Counted from the first letter of the stretch, positions 38,189 to 47,009 are shown. The stretch: DNA of 64,000 nucleotides from Mariniradius saccharolyticus AK6 (GCF_000330725.2 NZ_AMZY02000003.1:62001-126000), one strand, 5' to 3'. Numbers and translations: made by a program. Notes: generated by a model not told the origin, from the sequence alone.

Positions 38189-39154
38189 ATGATTTGGGCG
38201 TATCCGGATGTGAGTCTAGTTAGTTATTTGGCCATTTTTTTTGGCGTTTTGTACTTTATCTACCTGTTTCGGTTTTATAAAATCAACCAGAAGCTAAAGG
38301 TCAAAAAGCGCCAACTCGTTTTCAAGTTGGTCTTGAGGACGAGTTATTTTATACTTTTTCTGATTGCATTGTCAGGACCTTCGATCGGCACTTCCATGAA
38401 GGAGATCAAAGAGGAAGGAAAGGATATCTACCTTGCGGTGGATCTTTCGCAATCCATGAACGCCACCGATATTGGTCCGAGTAGATTGCAGCGGATTCGG
38501 TTTGAGTTGAAGAATCTGGTCAAGCAGTTTGCAGGAGATCGGATGGGCTTGATCATTTTCAGTTCCGAGGCCTTTTTGCAGTGTCCTTTGACCTTTGACC
38601 AAAATGTCCTTCAGCTTCATATCGACGGATTGAATACCGGCTTGGTTCCAAATCAAGGCACAGACCTTGCCGCGCCGTTGGGATTGGCTTTGGATAAATT
38701 CAACAAGGAAACATCAAGCCAACCCAATTCGAAGTCAATTGTATTGATCTCGGACGGGGAGGATTTTGAAAAAAACTATGAAAGTATCATTCCCGATCTC
38801 AATGATCAAGGGATCAAGGTATTTTCCCTTGGTGTCGGTACAAGTCAGGGAAGTACGATTCCCAGGGGTAATGGAAAAGTAATCGACAAAAACACCAATC
38901 AACCTGCGATTTCAAGGCTTGAAACAGAAAGTCTCAAATACGTGGCCACACAAACAGGAGGTGCGTACTTCGAACTCAGCGATGCAGTGCAGGAGATACC
39001 AGATTTGATCGCAGCTTTGGAAAGACAAGAAGGAACTTTGACAGGCACCCGCATGGTAGAAGCCTCCGCCAACAAATATTTCTATTTCCTATTGGTAGCC
39101 TTGGCCTTAGCCATGCTCGATCTGATGCTGCCTCTAAAAACCATCAAACTCTAG
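38189..39154 (+). CDS. BatB-like von Willebrand A domain membrane protein
   Basis: The 321-residue protein has two N-terminal transmembrane helices (about 9-28 and 47-66). A von Willebrand factor A domain follows with a MIDAS metal site (AVDLSQSMNATD; threonine in GTDL; LISDGEDFE), and a C-terminal hydrophobic helix sits at about 297-315. This is the architecture of BatA/BatB of the Bacteroides aerotolerance (bat) operon; the position before a BatC-like gene fits BatB. Bat proteins are membrane-anchored and linked to stress tolerance, with unclear mechanism. The usual moxR, DUF58 and batA genes are not upstream; a TonB-dependent receptor is. Only part of the operon is therefore here. Confidence 0.88.
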   Translation: MIWAYPDVSLVSYLAIFFGVLYFIYLFRFYKINQKLKVKKRQLVFKLVLRTSYFILFLIALSGPSIGTSMKEIKEEGKDIYLAVDLSQSMNATDIGPSRLQRIRFELKNLVKQFAGDRMGLIIFSSEAFLQCPLTFDQNVLQLHIDGLNTGLVPNQGTDLAAPLGLALDKFNKETSSQPNSKSIVLISDGEDFEKNYESIIPDLNDQGIKVFSLGVGTSQGSTIPRGNGKVIDKNTNQPAISRLETESLKYVATQTGGAYFELSDAVQEIPDLIAALERQEGTLTGTRMVEASANKYFYFLLVALALAMLDLMLPLKTIKL

Positions 39155-39167
39155 GCACGTGTAAGGT

Positions 39168-40019
39168 ATGATGAGCTTGACGATTAGAATCATTTTGGTT
39201 TCATTTCTGACAATGTTGTCGGACTGGTCGAGCGTGGGCAAGAAAAACGCCGCGATCCGCAGTGCGTCGAGAAGTTATGCCGAAGCCGAATACAAGGCTT
39301 CCATCGAGAACCATTTAAAATTGGTCAATGAGTTTGAATTGACAACGTCAGATGTCAATTTCAATCTGGCCTTGAGTTATCATTATGCGGATTCGCTGGA
39401 CATCGCGCAAAGGACTTACCAATCACTTTACAGCAGCCCTGACAAAACAATCGCATCTTTCTCATTCAACCAAAATGGAACCATTCTCGCGGGACAAAAG
39501 AAATACGAGGAAGCCCTCGACGCGTTCAAATGGTCGCTGATCCATATGCCAGAAAATGAGTCCGCCCGATACAATTATGAATTGCTGAGCAGGTGGCTCC
39601 AGCAAAATCCTGAGCAAAAAGACCAACCTAAAGAACAAGAACAGGAACAAAGCGAGGAGGAGAAGAACGAGGAACAACAGCAACAGGATCAGCAGCAGCA
39701 AAACCAGGAAAAGAAAGACGGAGAGGGCGAAGAGGAAACCGAAGAAGATGAAGCTTCGGAATCCCAGAAGAAAGAAGATAAATCTGGCGAAAAAACCCAA
39801 GAGGAGAAGGAATCCGAGGAGGCAAGTGACATCGAAAGTGACCTGAGCGATCGGGAAAAAAGAATGGAACAACTCCGCGAGAAGCTCAAGGAAATGAACA
39901 TTTCTCCAGAACAGGCCTCCCAAATCCTTGATGCCATGAATGCGGCGGAGCTTCGCTTTATTCAGCAAAACAAAAAGAAGCCTACCAAGCGACCTTCCAA
40001 GAACCTGCCTGAGTGGTAA
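39168..40019 (+). CDS. BatC-like TPR protein with acidic low-complexity region
   Basis: The 283-residue product has an N-terminal hydrophobic segment and TPR-type helices at about 25-145 (YKASIENHLKLVNEF, ALDAFKWSLIHMPENESARY). A roughly 75-residue Glu/Gln/Lys-rich low-complexity stretch (about 145-225) and a basic C-terminal helix follow. This matches BatC, which sits between batB and batD in aerotolerance operons. The low-complexity stretch may act as a flexible linker. A second ATG directly follows the first, so the start is uncertain by one codon. batD is not downstream; the next gene is a thiolase. Confidence 0.85.
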   Translation: MMSLTIRIILVSFLTMLSDWSSVGKKNAAIRSASRSYAEAEYKASIENHLKLVNEFELTTSDVNFNLALSYHYADSLDIAQRTYQSLYSSPDKTIASFSFNQNGTILAGQKKYEEALDAFKWSLIHMPENESARYNYELLSRWLQQNPEQKDQPKEQEQEQSEEEKNEEQQQQDQQQQNQEKKDGEGEEETEEDEASESQKKEDKSGEKTQEEKESEEASDIESDLSDREKRMEQLREKLKEMNISPEQASQILDAMNAAELRFIQQNKKKPTKRPSKNLPEW

Positions 40020-40094
40020 TGCTGTATCCAAATTGTTTCTCTTTTTAATGAAAAGACTTCAAGACATGGCGGAATATCTTTGGAAGCAGCGCCT

Positions 40095-40129
40095 AAGTCT
40101 TCTGTCTCACATCTTGAGTCTAAAGTCTT
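40095..40129 (+). repeat. Degenerate 7-bp tandem repeat (5 units)
   Basis: Five consecutive heptamers AAGTCTT, CTGTCTC, ACATCTT, GAGTCTA, AAGTCTT occupy 35 bp in the batC-thiolase gap, with a TCT core at the same place in each. It is non-coding and of unknown role. Confidence 0.5.
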
Positions 40130-40151
40130 CACAAAACCAAAATATAAACCC

Positions 40152-41330
40152 ATGAAAGAAGTATACATCATCTCCGCGGTCCGTACGCCGCTTGGAAGCT
40201 TTGGAGGAAAGTTATCTGGATTGACAGCCGTGGAACTCGGCAGCATCGCCATCAAAGGTGCCATCAAAAAAGCAGGAGTCGATCCGAAAGAAGTACAGGA
40301 AGTCATGATGGGAAATGTGATTTCGGCCAATTTGGGCCAAGCCCCGGCAAGGCAGGCAGCTATTGGTGCGGGTATCGGCTACCATGTTCCCTGTACGACA
40401 ATCAATAAAGTATGTGCCTCAGGGATGAAAGCAGTCATGTTTGCTGCCCAATCCATCATGACAGGGCAAAATGACATTGTTGTAGCGGGCGGGATGGAAA
40501 GCATGTCCAATGTGCCCTACTATGTTCCCAAAGCGAGATTTGGATACAAATATGGCAATGCCGAGCTATTGGATGGATTGGTGAAGGATGGACTTTTCGA
40601 GGTGTACTACAAATTCCCCATGGGTAACTGTGCCGACCATACTGCCAAGGAAATGAAAATCAGCCGTGAGGAACAGGATGCCTATGCGATCCAATCCTAC
40701 ACCCGCGCCGCCGAAGCATGGAAGAAAGGTTCGTTCCGTGAAGAGGTAGTCCCCGTCGAACTTCAGGGGAGAAAAGGCGAGACCGTGGTAATAGATGAAG
40801 ACGAGGAATACAAAAACGTATTTTTTGACAAGATACCAAGCCTAAAGCCTGTTTTCGAAAAAGATGGTACGGTGACTGCCGCAAATGCATCCACGATGAA
40901 TGACGGTGCTTCCGCCTTGGTACTCATGAGCAAAGAAAAGGCGGATGCCTTGGGACTTAAGCCCATTGCCAAAATCCTTGGCTTCGCGGATGCGGCCCAG
41001 GATCCGCTTTGGTTTACCACCGCGCCAGCTTTGGCTATTCCAAAAGCCATCAAGCATGCGGGCATTTCTGCAAGAGACGTGGATTTTTACGAAATCAACG
41101 AGGCATTCTCAGCAGTAGCGATTGCAAACCAACGGGAACTCGATATCGATCCTTCAAAGCTGAATGTCTATGGTGGTGCAGTGTCATTGGGTCACCCACT
41201 TGGGGCTTCCGGTGCAAGAATTATCACTACGCTCAATTCCGTCCTGCATCAGGAGTCCGGAAAGATCGGTGTGGCAGGCATCTGCAACGGCGGAGGCGGT
41301 GCTTCTGCGATTGTGATTGAGAAGGTCTAA
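40152..41330 (+). CDS. Acetyl-CoA C-acetyltransferase (thiolase)
   Basis: The 392-residue cytosolic enzyme condenses two acetyl-CoA or cleaves acetoacetyl-CoA. Thiolase marks are all present: nucleophile Cys88 in NKVCASGMKA, VVAGGMESMSNVPYY, NEAFSAVA, the catalytic His in GHPLGASGARI, and the final catalytic cysteine in GICNGGGGAS. The start at 40152 gives the family N-terminus MKEVYIISAVRTPLGSFGG; an in-frame upstream start would translate the degenerate tandem repeat. Length and motifs favour the short-chain biosynthetic-type thiolase, but beta-oxidation use is possible. A terminator follows directly. Confidence 0.96.
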   Translation: MKEVYIISAVRTPLGSFGGKLSGLTAVELGSIAIKGAIKKAGVDPKEVQEVMMGNVISANLGQAPARQAAIGAGIGYHVPCTTINKVCASGMKAVMFAAQSIMTGQNDIVVAGGMESMSNVPYYVPKARFGYKYGNAELLDGLVKDGLFEVYYKFPMGNCADHTAKEMKISREEQDAYAIQSYTRAAEAWKKGSFREEVVPVELQGRKGETVVIDEDEEYKNVFFDKIPSLKPVFEKDGTVTAANASTMNDGASALVLMSKEKADALGLKPIAKILGFADAAQDPLWFTTAPALAIPKAIKHAGISARDVDFYEINEAFSAVAIANQRELDIDPSKLNVYGGAVSLGHPLGASGARIITTLNSVLHQESGKIGVAGICNGGGGASAIVIEKV

Positions 41331-41348
41331 TCAATGATCCAGAATTAC

Positions 41349-41379
41349 AAAGGGGGATTGGAAACTTTCCCCCTTTTTT
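41349..41379 (+). terminator. Terminator of the thiolase gene
   Basis: AAAGGGGGA (41349-41357) pairs with TCCCCCTTT (41368-41376) around a 10-nt loop and continues into a T-run, 18 bp after the stop codon. Confidence 0.85.
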
Positions 41380-41456
41380 GTGGAATAAATAGCTAAGCAC
41401 CCTTTAAGGGTATGGATTTTTTGTTTTTCGATTCTGGGAAACGGCGATCGATGCTT

Positions 41457-42221
41457 TCAGCTTCTATACAACTCCTTCAAATCCGCTTCGCAAAGATCAA
41501 TCATCAGTTGCCCAACCTTGGCGCAGATATCGTCGAAATAACGTTTTCCCTTTCCTGCAGTTGATTTTTTCGGATTGCCAATACCCGTGTCTTCGGTGAC
41601 CTGCGACCATTTGCGCTCCGTCCAAGCCCATTTCTCTCGGATTCCCGGAATGACGGATTTTTTCTCCCTTCCTTCCCCAGCTTCTTCTAGCGGCAAGACC
41701 AATTTCGGGTGCAGGTACATGATGAGACTGGTTTCCATTTCATCCGCATGGTCCCCGCCTTCTTCAAAATAGAGGCTTTTGTCCAAGGCTTGGTACCAGT
41801 TGCAGGTGACGAGGAGCATCCTTGGAAACATCAGCCCCAACTCCCTCAGCATGGTTTTGAAGTCGTTGCCGCCGTGGCTGTTGAGGATCATAAATTTCCT
41901 CATACCCTGACGGTCGAGCACGGTCAGGATGTCCTTCAAAATGGCAAACTGCGTACTCGGGTTCATGTTGATATCCAGATAGATATCGCTTTGGCCTGTA
42001 TTGACGCCAAACGGTATCGTAGGGAGGATGACGACTTTGGATCCCCTTTCCCAAGCAAACTTCCCTGCACCGGCGCCGATGGCATCTGCTTCAAAAACGT
42101 CCGTTCCGTAGGGCATGTGGTAATTGTGAGCCTCTGTGGCGCCCCAAGGCAGCACCGCCAAATCAAATCTTTCGTGTTGGAGTCTCTTCCAGTTGGTTTC
42201 GGCTAAAATATAGGGTCTCAT
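41457..42221 (-). CDS. Creatininase family amidohydrolase
   Basis: The 254-residue protein shows the creatininase metal-site pattern: LPWGATEAHNYHMPYGTD (Glu, His and Asp ligands), the ILNSHGGND loop with a second-site His, and GGDHADEMETS with a Glu ligand. The family includes creatininase, mycofactocin protease MftE and FAPy/pyrimidine hydrolases, so the substrate is not predictable; the YHMPYG variant differs from the usual HGPHLPLG. The start at 42221 (MRPYILAETNW) matches the family; the longer frame adds a Pro-rich stretch and would overlap the promoter. It is divergent from the glycosylasparaginase operon. Confidence 0.9.
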   Translation of the reverse strand: MRPYILAETNWKRLQHERFDLAVLPWGATEAHNYHMPYGTDVFEADAIGAGAGKFAWERGSKVVILPTIPFGVNTGQSDIYLDINMNPSTQFAILKDILTVLDRQGMRKFMILNSHGGNDFKTMLRELGLMFPRMLLVTCNWYQALDKSLYFEEGGDHADEMETSLIMYLHPKLVLPLEEAGEGREKKSVIPGIREKWAWTERKWSQVTEDTGIGNPKKSTAGKGKRYFDDICAKVGQLMIDLCEADLKELYRS

Positions 42222-42277
42222 GTTGTGTTTGATTTTTGGAGGAAGATAGGGTTTCGGTGGGTTTATGTCCACAAAAA

Positions 42278-42309
42278 CAAAGATAATCGATAGAATTTTT
42301 GCTTGTCAA
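42278..42309 (-). promoter_or_regulatory. Promoter of the creatininase-family gene
   Basis: On the minus strand TATCTTTG (plus-strand 42278-42285) fits TAnnTTTG, and a TTG (plus-strand 42307-42309) lies 21 bp upstream, the preferred Bacteroidota -33/-7 spacing. The -7 element is 57 bp before the ATG. Confidence 0.65.
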
Positions 42310-42446
42310 TTTTGCCCGTCATGGTCTCCATACGCGTCATCTGTAACCAAACGAAGATTTTTTCTTGATTCAAGTATCCTCCTTCCACTTTTCAGCGATT
42401 TTTTTCCAATATTGAATCGTCAATCCACCAAACAAAAATTGCCAAT

Positions 42447-43451
42447 ATGGGTACCAATAGACGTACTTTTCTTAAACAATCCCTTGCGTCCTCTTCGCTG
42501 TTGATATCTGCGGGCGTTCTGGAATCCTGCGCCAAACCCGTCGCGGAGGAAAAGCCCTCGGAGAAATTCAAACCGCTCATCCTATCGACCTGGAACCACG
42601 GCATGCCTGCCAACGACCGGGCTTGGGAGGTTTTGAATGCTACTGGCAATCTGGTGGATGCAGTCGAAGAGGGTGTGAAAGTGACGGAATTGGATTTGGA
42701 AAACCTTTCCGTGGGACTACAGGGCTTACCGGACCGAGAGGGCATTGCCACCTTGGATGCCTCCATTATGGCAGGAGATGGTCGCTGCGGATCCGTAGCC
42801 TTTGTTCGACAGATCAAGCATCCGATATCTTTGGCGAGGAAAGTGATGGATTTGACTCCCCACGTGATGTTGGCGGGAGAAGGTGCCCGACAGTTTGCGA
42901 TTGCCCAAGGTTTTCCCCTAGAGCCCGAGGTCCTTAGCCCAAAAGCCGCGGAGCTCTACAAAGAGTGGAAAGTGAAATCGGAATACAAGCCGGTCATCAA
43001 CATCGAGAACCACGACACGATTGGTATGATCGCCCTTGGTCCGGATGGAAAACTGGCCGGGTCATGTACCACCAGTGGATTGGCTTACAAAATGCACGGA
43101 AGGGTGGGCGATAGTCCCATCATCGGGGCGGGACTTTATGTCGACGATGAGGTCGGCGCGGCTACGGCGACTGGATTGGGGGAATCCATTATTCGGATTT
43201 GCGGCAGTTTTCTAATTGTGGAGCTGATGCGGCAAGGAAGAAGTCCTCAGGAGGCCTGCGAAGAGGCCGTGAGACGGCTGATTGCAAAGAACTCGGCCAA
43301 CATCAAGGATATCCAAGCCGGCTTTCTTGCCATCAATAAAGATGGCGAATATGGTGCCTTTGCGGTGCACCCAGGATTTAATTTTGCGAGGCACCAGCAA
43401 GGCGGGAAGGATTTGATTGACTCAAAAAGCAGCTTTACGAAAAATGGCTAA
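42447..43451 (+). CDS. Glycosylasparaginase (N4-(beta-N-acetylglucosaminyl)-L-asparaginase), exported
   Basis: The 334-residue Ntn-hydrolase has a twin-arginine-type signal (Arg5-Arg6 in TNRRTFLKQ) with a Cys in LESCAK, so it may be a Tat-exported lipoprotein. The autoprocessing site is NHDTIGM, where cleavage exposes Thr191 as nucleophile; flanking conserved stretches are DGRCGSVAFV and GRVGDSPIIGAGLY. The enzyme removes asparagine from the GlcNAc of N-glycopeptides, as in flavobacterial glycosylasparaginase. It is the first gene of an operon with cutC (8-bp overlap) and an acetyltransferase, suggesting periplasmic breakdown of glycopeptides. The final step products would be Asp and GlcNAc. 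Confidence 0.93.
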   Translation: MGTNRRTFLKQSLASSSLLISAGVLESCAKPVAEEKPSEKFKPLILSTWNHGMPANDRAWEVLNATGNLVDAVEEGVKVTELDLENLSVGLQGLPDREGIATLDASIMAGDGRCGSVAFVRQIKHPISLARKVMDLTPHVMLAGEGARQFAIAQGFPLEPEVLSPKAAELYKEWKVKSEYKPVINIENHDTIGMIALGPDGKLAGSCTTSGLAYKMHGRVGDSPIIGAGLYVDDEVGAATATGLGESIIRICGSFLIVELMRQGRSPQEACEEAVRRLIAKNSANIKDIQAGFLAINKDGEYGAFAVHPGFNFARHQQGGKDLIDSKSSFTKNG

Positions 43452-44184
43452 GGTATTGATTGAGGCACCCGTGTTTACCATAGAAGCGGCCATGCTTGCC
43501 GCAGAGTATGGTATTGATCGCTTGGAATTGTGTTCGGATTTTGCTGAAGGAGGAGAGACGCCAAGCGTGGGAGCGCTAGCTTTTTTGAAGGAGAAACTAG
43601 GTATCCCGATTTTCGTGATGATCCGACCGCGTGGAGGAGACTTCATCTACTCTCCCGAAGAATTGTACGTCATGAAAAAGGACATTGCTATCCTCAAGTC
43701 ACTCGGCGCGGATGGTTTCGTTTTTGGAATTCTTAAACCGGATGGAAATGTTGACAAGGAATCCTGCAAGTATTTGCTGAAAGCGGCCGAGGACCTACCC
43801 TGCACTTTTCACCGCGCTTTTGACATATGCAAGGATAAGGAAAAAGCTTTGGAAGATATTATTGATTGCGGTTTTAAGCGGATTTTGACCTCTGGGGGAG
43901 AAAATGACGTCGGCAACGGTATTTCCAACATCCTGCATTGGATGGATTTGGTGAAGGACAAAATCATCATCATGCCCGGCGGAGGATTGAAACCGGAACA
44001 TATGCCGCTACTCAACAGTAACGTCAACCTGAAGGAAATCCATGCATCCTGCAAATCCTTCAGACCTTCGGAGACTGAGTATCGACATCCAGCAGTCTCG
44101 TTATCCAAAGAATCGGAATCTTTTTACCAGGTCCTGAGTGTTGACCAAAAAACCGTTAAGCAATTTAGGGATCAGCTGCAATGA
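43444..44184 (+). CDS. cutC: CutC family protein
   Basis: The 246-residue TIM-barrel protein matches CutC throughout: YGIDRLELCSDFAEGGETPS, MIRPRGGDFIYSPEE, DGFVFGILKPDGNVD, LPCTFHRAFDI, ILTSGGE and IIIMPGGGLKPEH. CutC was named for copper homeostasis in Escherichia coli, but this role has been questioned and the true reaction is unknown. The start overlaps the glycosylasparaginase stop by 8 bp and the stop overlaps the acetyltransferase start by 4 bp. This setting points to sugar or glycan metabolism more than to metal handling; that is inference. Confidence 0.93.
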   Translation: MAKVLIEAPVFTIEAAMLAAEYGIDRLELCSDFAEGGETPSVGALAFLKEKLGIPIFVMIRPRGGDFIYSPEELYVMKKDIAILKSLGADGFVFGILKPDGNVDKESCKYLLKAAEDLPCTFHRAFDICKDKEKALEDIIDCGFKRILTSGGENDVGNGISNILHWMDLVKDKIIIMPGGGLKPEHMPLLNSNVNLKEIHASCKSFRPSETEYRHPAVSLSKESESFYQVLSVDQKTVKQFRDQLQ

Positions 44185-44759
44185 CCGAACGGGAGAAGCT
44201 ACTCAAAGGCGAATTTTACAATTCCCGAGACCCAGAGCTCATAGAGATGTATCATAGGGCGAAGGAAATCCTGCGCGAATGGTCGGCGCTTTCCACACGG
44301 GACGGTGAAATGCGATTCGCATTGCTCCAAAGTCTTTTTGGCAGTTTGGGAAAGGGTGTATGGATCGAAGGCCCATTCTATTGTGATTATGGCAAGCACA
44401 TCAGCATCGGCGAAAACACATTTATTAATACTGGTGCGGTTCTTTTGGATTGTAACCGAATCGATATTGGAAAAAACGTACTGCTTGGACCCCACGTTCA
44501 GATTTACACTGCCACACACCCGCTATCGGCGGGCGAGAGGATCAAATCCAATCCCGCGCCAGAGGAGGCAAGTTACCAAACGCGCGCTTTGCCTGTGAAA
44601 ATCGGAGACAACACATGGATCGGGGGAAATGTCCTTGTCATGCCTGGCGTATCGGTAGGTGCCGGTGTGACTGTCGCCGCAGGTTCGGTGGTCACTAAGG
44701 ATATTCCGGACAATGTGCTGGCGATGGGAGTGCCGGCGAAAGTTGTCAAGGTATTGTAG
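44181..44759 (+). CDS. Maltose/galactoside O-acetyltransferase family enzyme
   Basis: The 192-residue protein has the N-terminal Mac helix region (MTEREKLLKGEFYNSRDPEL) followed by a left-handed beta-helix of hexapeptide repeats, with the active-site His in YTATHPLSAGER and the terminal LAMGVPAKVVK. It transfers acetyl from acetyl-CoA to a sugar hydroxyl in the cytosol. Its start overlaps cutC (ATGA), making it the last gene of the glycosylasparaginase operon; the acceptor might be a sugar released from glycans. Length is normal for LacA/Maa-type trimers. Confidence 0.93.
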   Translation: MTEREKLLKGEFYNSRDPELIEMYHRAKEILREWSALSTRDGEMRFALLQSLFGSLGKGVWIEGPFYCDYGKHISIGENTFINTGAVLLDCNRIDIGKNVLLGPHVQIYTATHPLSAGERIKSNPAPEEASYQTRALPVKIGDNTWIGGNVLVMPGVSVGAGVTVAAGSVVTKDIPDNVLAMGVPAKVVKVL

Positions 44760-44840
44760 GGCTATTTTTTTCCGTTTATCAATTATTGATGATTTTTCGA
44801 TGCTTGATTGATTAAGATTGCTGTAAACCAACTTACCGCA

Positions 44841-46385
44841 ATGTTATTCTTCATCAGGAGCTTGTTTTCTGTTTGTTTTTTGATTGTCTACCTATATGGC
44901 TGTCAATCAGCTAAGGACAAGGATAAAGAAGGTTTTGAACTTTTGTCCCAAATGGATCAGCCGTCGTTGGAATTGGACGGGAAGGCTTTGGCGGGAATTT
45001 ACTGTGCGGCATGTCACATGTTTCCCGAACCAGAGCTTTTGGACCGAGAAACCTGGAAAACAGGTGTTTTGCCCGATATGCGTCGGCGATTGGGGCTTAT
45101 CAACGAAGAGGATTTTGGCGTCGCGGTAGGGGAGGACAACGATGCTCCTCCGGGGATTTATGCCGCATCGCCCTTGATTACCAGTGAGATTTGGGGAAAA
45201 ATTCAGGATTATTATTTGACAAACGCGCCTGAGAAACTAACGGAAGGTAGTGTTTGGGAAACTGAGGTGAAGCAGACGGATTTGTTTGAAGTACAAATTC
45301 CTCAATTTCCCAACAAACGCCCGACGCTTACTACATTGCTGAGGTTCAACCAAAAAGAAGGGAAAATCTATCTGGGCGATAGGTTGGGAAGTTTGATTAG
45401 AATCGATGCGAAGGGTTTCAATGTGCTGGATTCGATCCGTATTTCCTCTCCGGCATCGGACATTTCATTTTCAGATGGCGGATTCTACCTGTTGACTATG
45501 GGCGTCATGGATCCCTCCAACTTTTCGGTTGGCAATTTTTCTTTTTATGACCAAAGTTTGAAGGAAGAAAGGATTTTGGAAAACCTCACGCGTCCTGTTC
45601 ACTTTTCGGGAGCGGATTTGAATGGAGATGGTAGCGAAGAATGGCTGATTAGTGGGTTTGGGAATCACGTAGGTCAGCTTTCAATGTTTGAAAGAACCGA
45701 AAATGGTTATTTTGAAAAAAAGCTGAACGCCCAGCCCGGTGCACGCAAGACTGTGGTTTCGGACCTGGATGGCGACGGGCGTCTTGATGTACTCGCGCTG
45801 ATGACCCAAGCAAAGGAAGGAGTATATGCCTATTTTAACCGAGGTGGCGGGAAGTTTTCTGAAAAAAAATGGCTTGAATTCCATCCTGCCTTTGGTTCTT
45901 CGGATTTTGAGTTTGTCGACATGAATGGTGATGGTCATCTCGACCTTGTCATTGTCAATGGTGACAATGCCGATTTATCTCCGGTCGAGAAGCCATACCA
46001 CGGCGTTCGCGTGTTTTTGAATGACGGCAAATACAATTTCTCGGAAAACTACTTTTTCCCCATGAATGGGGCCTCAGGACTTGTCTTGGCGGATTTTGAT
46101 GGTAATGGTAGACTGGATATCGCAGCCATATCCTATTTCCCGAAAATTGTCGACGGATCGAGAAGAAATTTTATTCTGCTTCTCCAAGACAAGTCTGGTA
46201 AGTTTTCGCCTTTTGATTTTCCCCAAGTCGGCGGGTTGAGTTATTTGGTTATTGAAAAAGGAGATATAGATGCTGACGGCGACGTGGATTTGTTGCTGGG
46301 GAGCTTTGATTTCAAATCGACCTTTGCGCTTCCAAGTTGGCAATGGACACCATTTGTGTGGCTGGAAAATAAATCAATGAAATAA
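44841..46385 (+). CDS. FG-GAP/VCBS-repeat lipoprotein with a cytochrome c-type haem motif
   Basis: The 514-residue lipoprotein (signal ending VYLYGC, Cys21) has a CXXCH haem-binding motif CAACH at residues 55-59 within YCAACHMFPEPELL, suggesting one covalently bound haem in a small N-terminal domain. A seven-bladed FG-GAP/VCBS-type propeller follows with calcium-loop motifs DLNGDGSEEW, DLDGDGRLDV, DMNGDGHLDLV, DFDGNGRLDI and DIDADGDVDL. Related proteins in Bacteroidota and Planctomycetes are surface or periplasmic; their electron partners are unknown. I chose the ATG that gives a proper signal peptide. It stands alone. Confidence 0.85.
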   Translation: MLFFIRSLFSVCFLIVYLYGCQSAKDKDKEGFELLSQMDQPSLELDGKALAGIYCAACHMFPEPELLDRETWKTGVLPDMRRRLGLINEEDFGVAVGEDNDAPPGIYAASPLITSEIWGKIQDYYLTNAPEKLTEGSVWETEVKQTDLFEVQIPQFPNKRPTLTTLLRFNQKEGKIYLGDRLGSLIRIDAKGFNVLDSIRISSPASDISFSDGGFYLLTMGVMDPSNFSVGNFSFYDQSLKEERILENLTRPVHFSGADLNGDGSEEWLISGFGNHVGQLSMFERTENGYFEKKLNAQPGARKTVVSDLDGDGRLDVLALMTQAKEGVYAYFNRGGGKFSEKKWLEFHPAFGSSDFEFVDMNGDGHLDLVIVNGDNADLSPVEKPYHGVRVFLNDGKYNFSENYFFPMNGASGLVLADFDGNGRLDIAAISYFPKIVDGSRRNFILLLQDKSGKFSPFDFPQVGGLSYLVIEKGDIDADGDVDLLLGSFDFKSTFALPSWQWTPFVWLENKSMK

Positions 46386-46534
46386 AAGAAGGTGAGGTAG
46401 TGATTTTAAGATAAAAAATTCCAAATTATTCCATTTTTGATTTTCTTTATTTTAAGTTTTCGAATTCATTTAATTTTTTCTTTGGATAAAGGTTATTTCT
46501 TTTTAAATTATTTGGGTACAAAACCCATAAAACC

Positions 46535-46993
46535 ATGGTAAAGAGTTTCCAAGGGGTCCGCGAGGCTGAACCCCGCAATCAAACACAGCCTATCAGCGTG
46601 AGGGACCATATGACCACCAACCTGATTACTTTCAGGCCCGACGATACCATCGATAAGGTCTTGGTCACACTGGCATCCAAGAAAATCTCAGGGGCGCCCG
46701 TCCTGGACCATTCGGGCAAGTTGGTGGGGATTATTTCCGAGGTGGATTGCCTTTCTGTGGTAATCAAGGGCCAATACACCAACACCCCAAAATTCTCTGC
46801 TTTGGTTGAGGAAAAAATGACCAAGGATGTCATGACACTTTCCCCTGACATCACGATTTTTGATGCTGCCCAACTTTTTCTCGAGCACAAAATCCGTCGC
46901 TTTCCAGTCGTCAAGGACGGAAAATTATTGGGACAAATCAGTCTCAGCGACATTATCCGTGTGTTTACGAAGTTGAAAACCACCACTTGGTGA
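46535..46993 (+). CDS. CBS-domain protein
   Basis: The 152-residue cytosolic protein consists of a pair of CBS motifs: VRDHMTTNLITFRPDDTIDK with SGAPVLDHSGKLVGIISEVD, and EKMTKDVMTLSPDITI with RRFPVVKDGKLLGQISLSD. Such stand-alone Bateman modules bind adenosine nucleotides and act as energy or ligand sensors on other proteins. The partner cannot be inferred here: neighbours are a haem-motif lipoprotein and an exported hydrolase. A terminator just after the stop makes it monocistronic. The upstream 149 bp are very AT-rich without a perfect -7 match. Confidence 0.93.
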   Translation: MVKSFQGVREAEPRNQTQPISVRDHMTTNLITFRPDDTIDKVLVTLASKKISGAPVLDHSGKLVGIISEVDCLSVVIKGQYTNTPKFSALVEEKMTKDVMTLSPDITIFDAAQLFLEHKIRRFPVVKDGKLLGQISLSDIIRVFTKLKTTTW

Positions 46994-47009
46994 GAAAAAT
47001 AAATTTACG

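Noticed and set aside
39462-40031. 189-codon minus-strand frame encoding a very Leu/Phe-rich 'membrane protein'
   Set aside because: It is the reverse complement of the Glu/Gln/Lys-rich BatC stretch, which automatically gives Leu/Phe/Ser codons.
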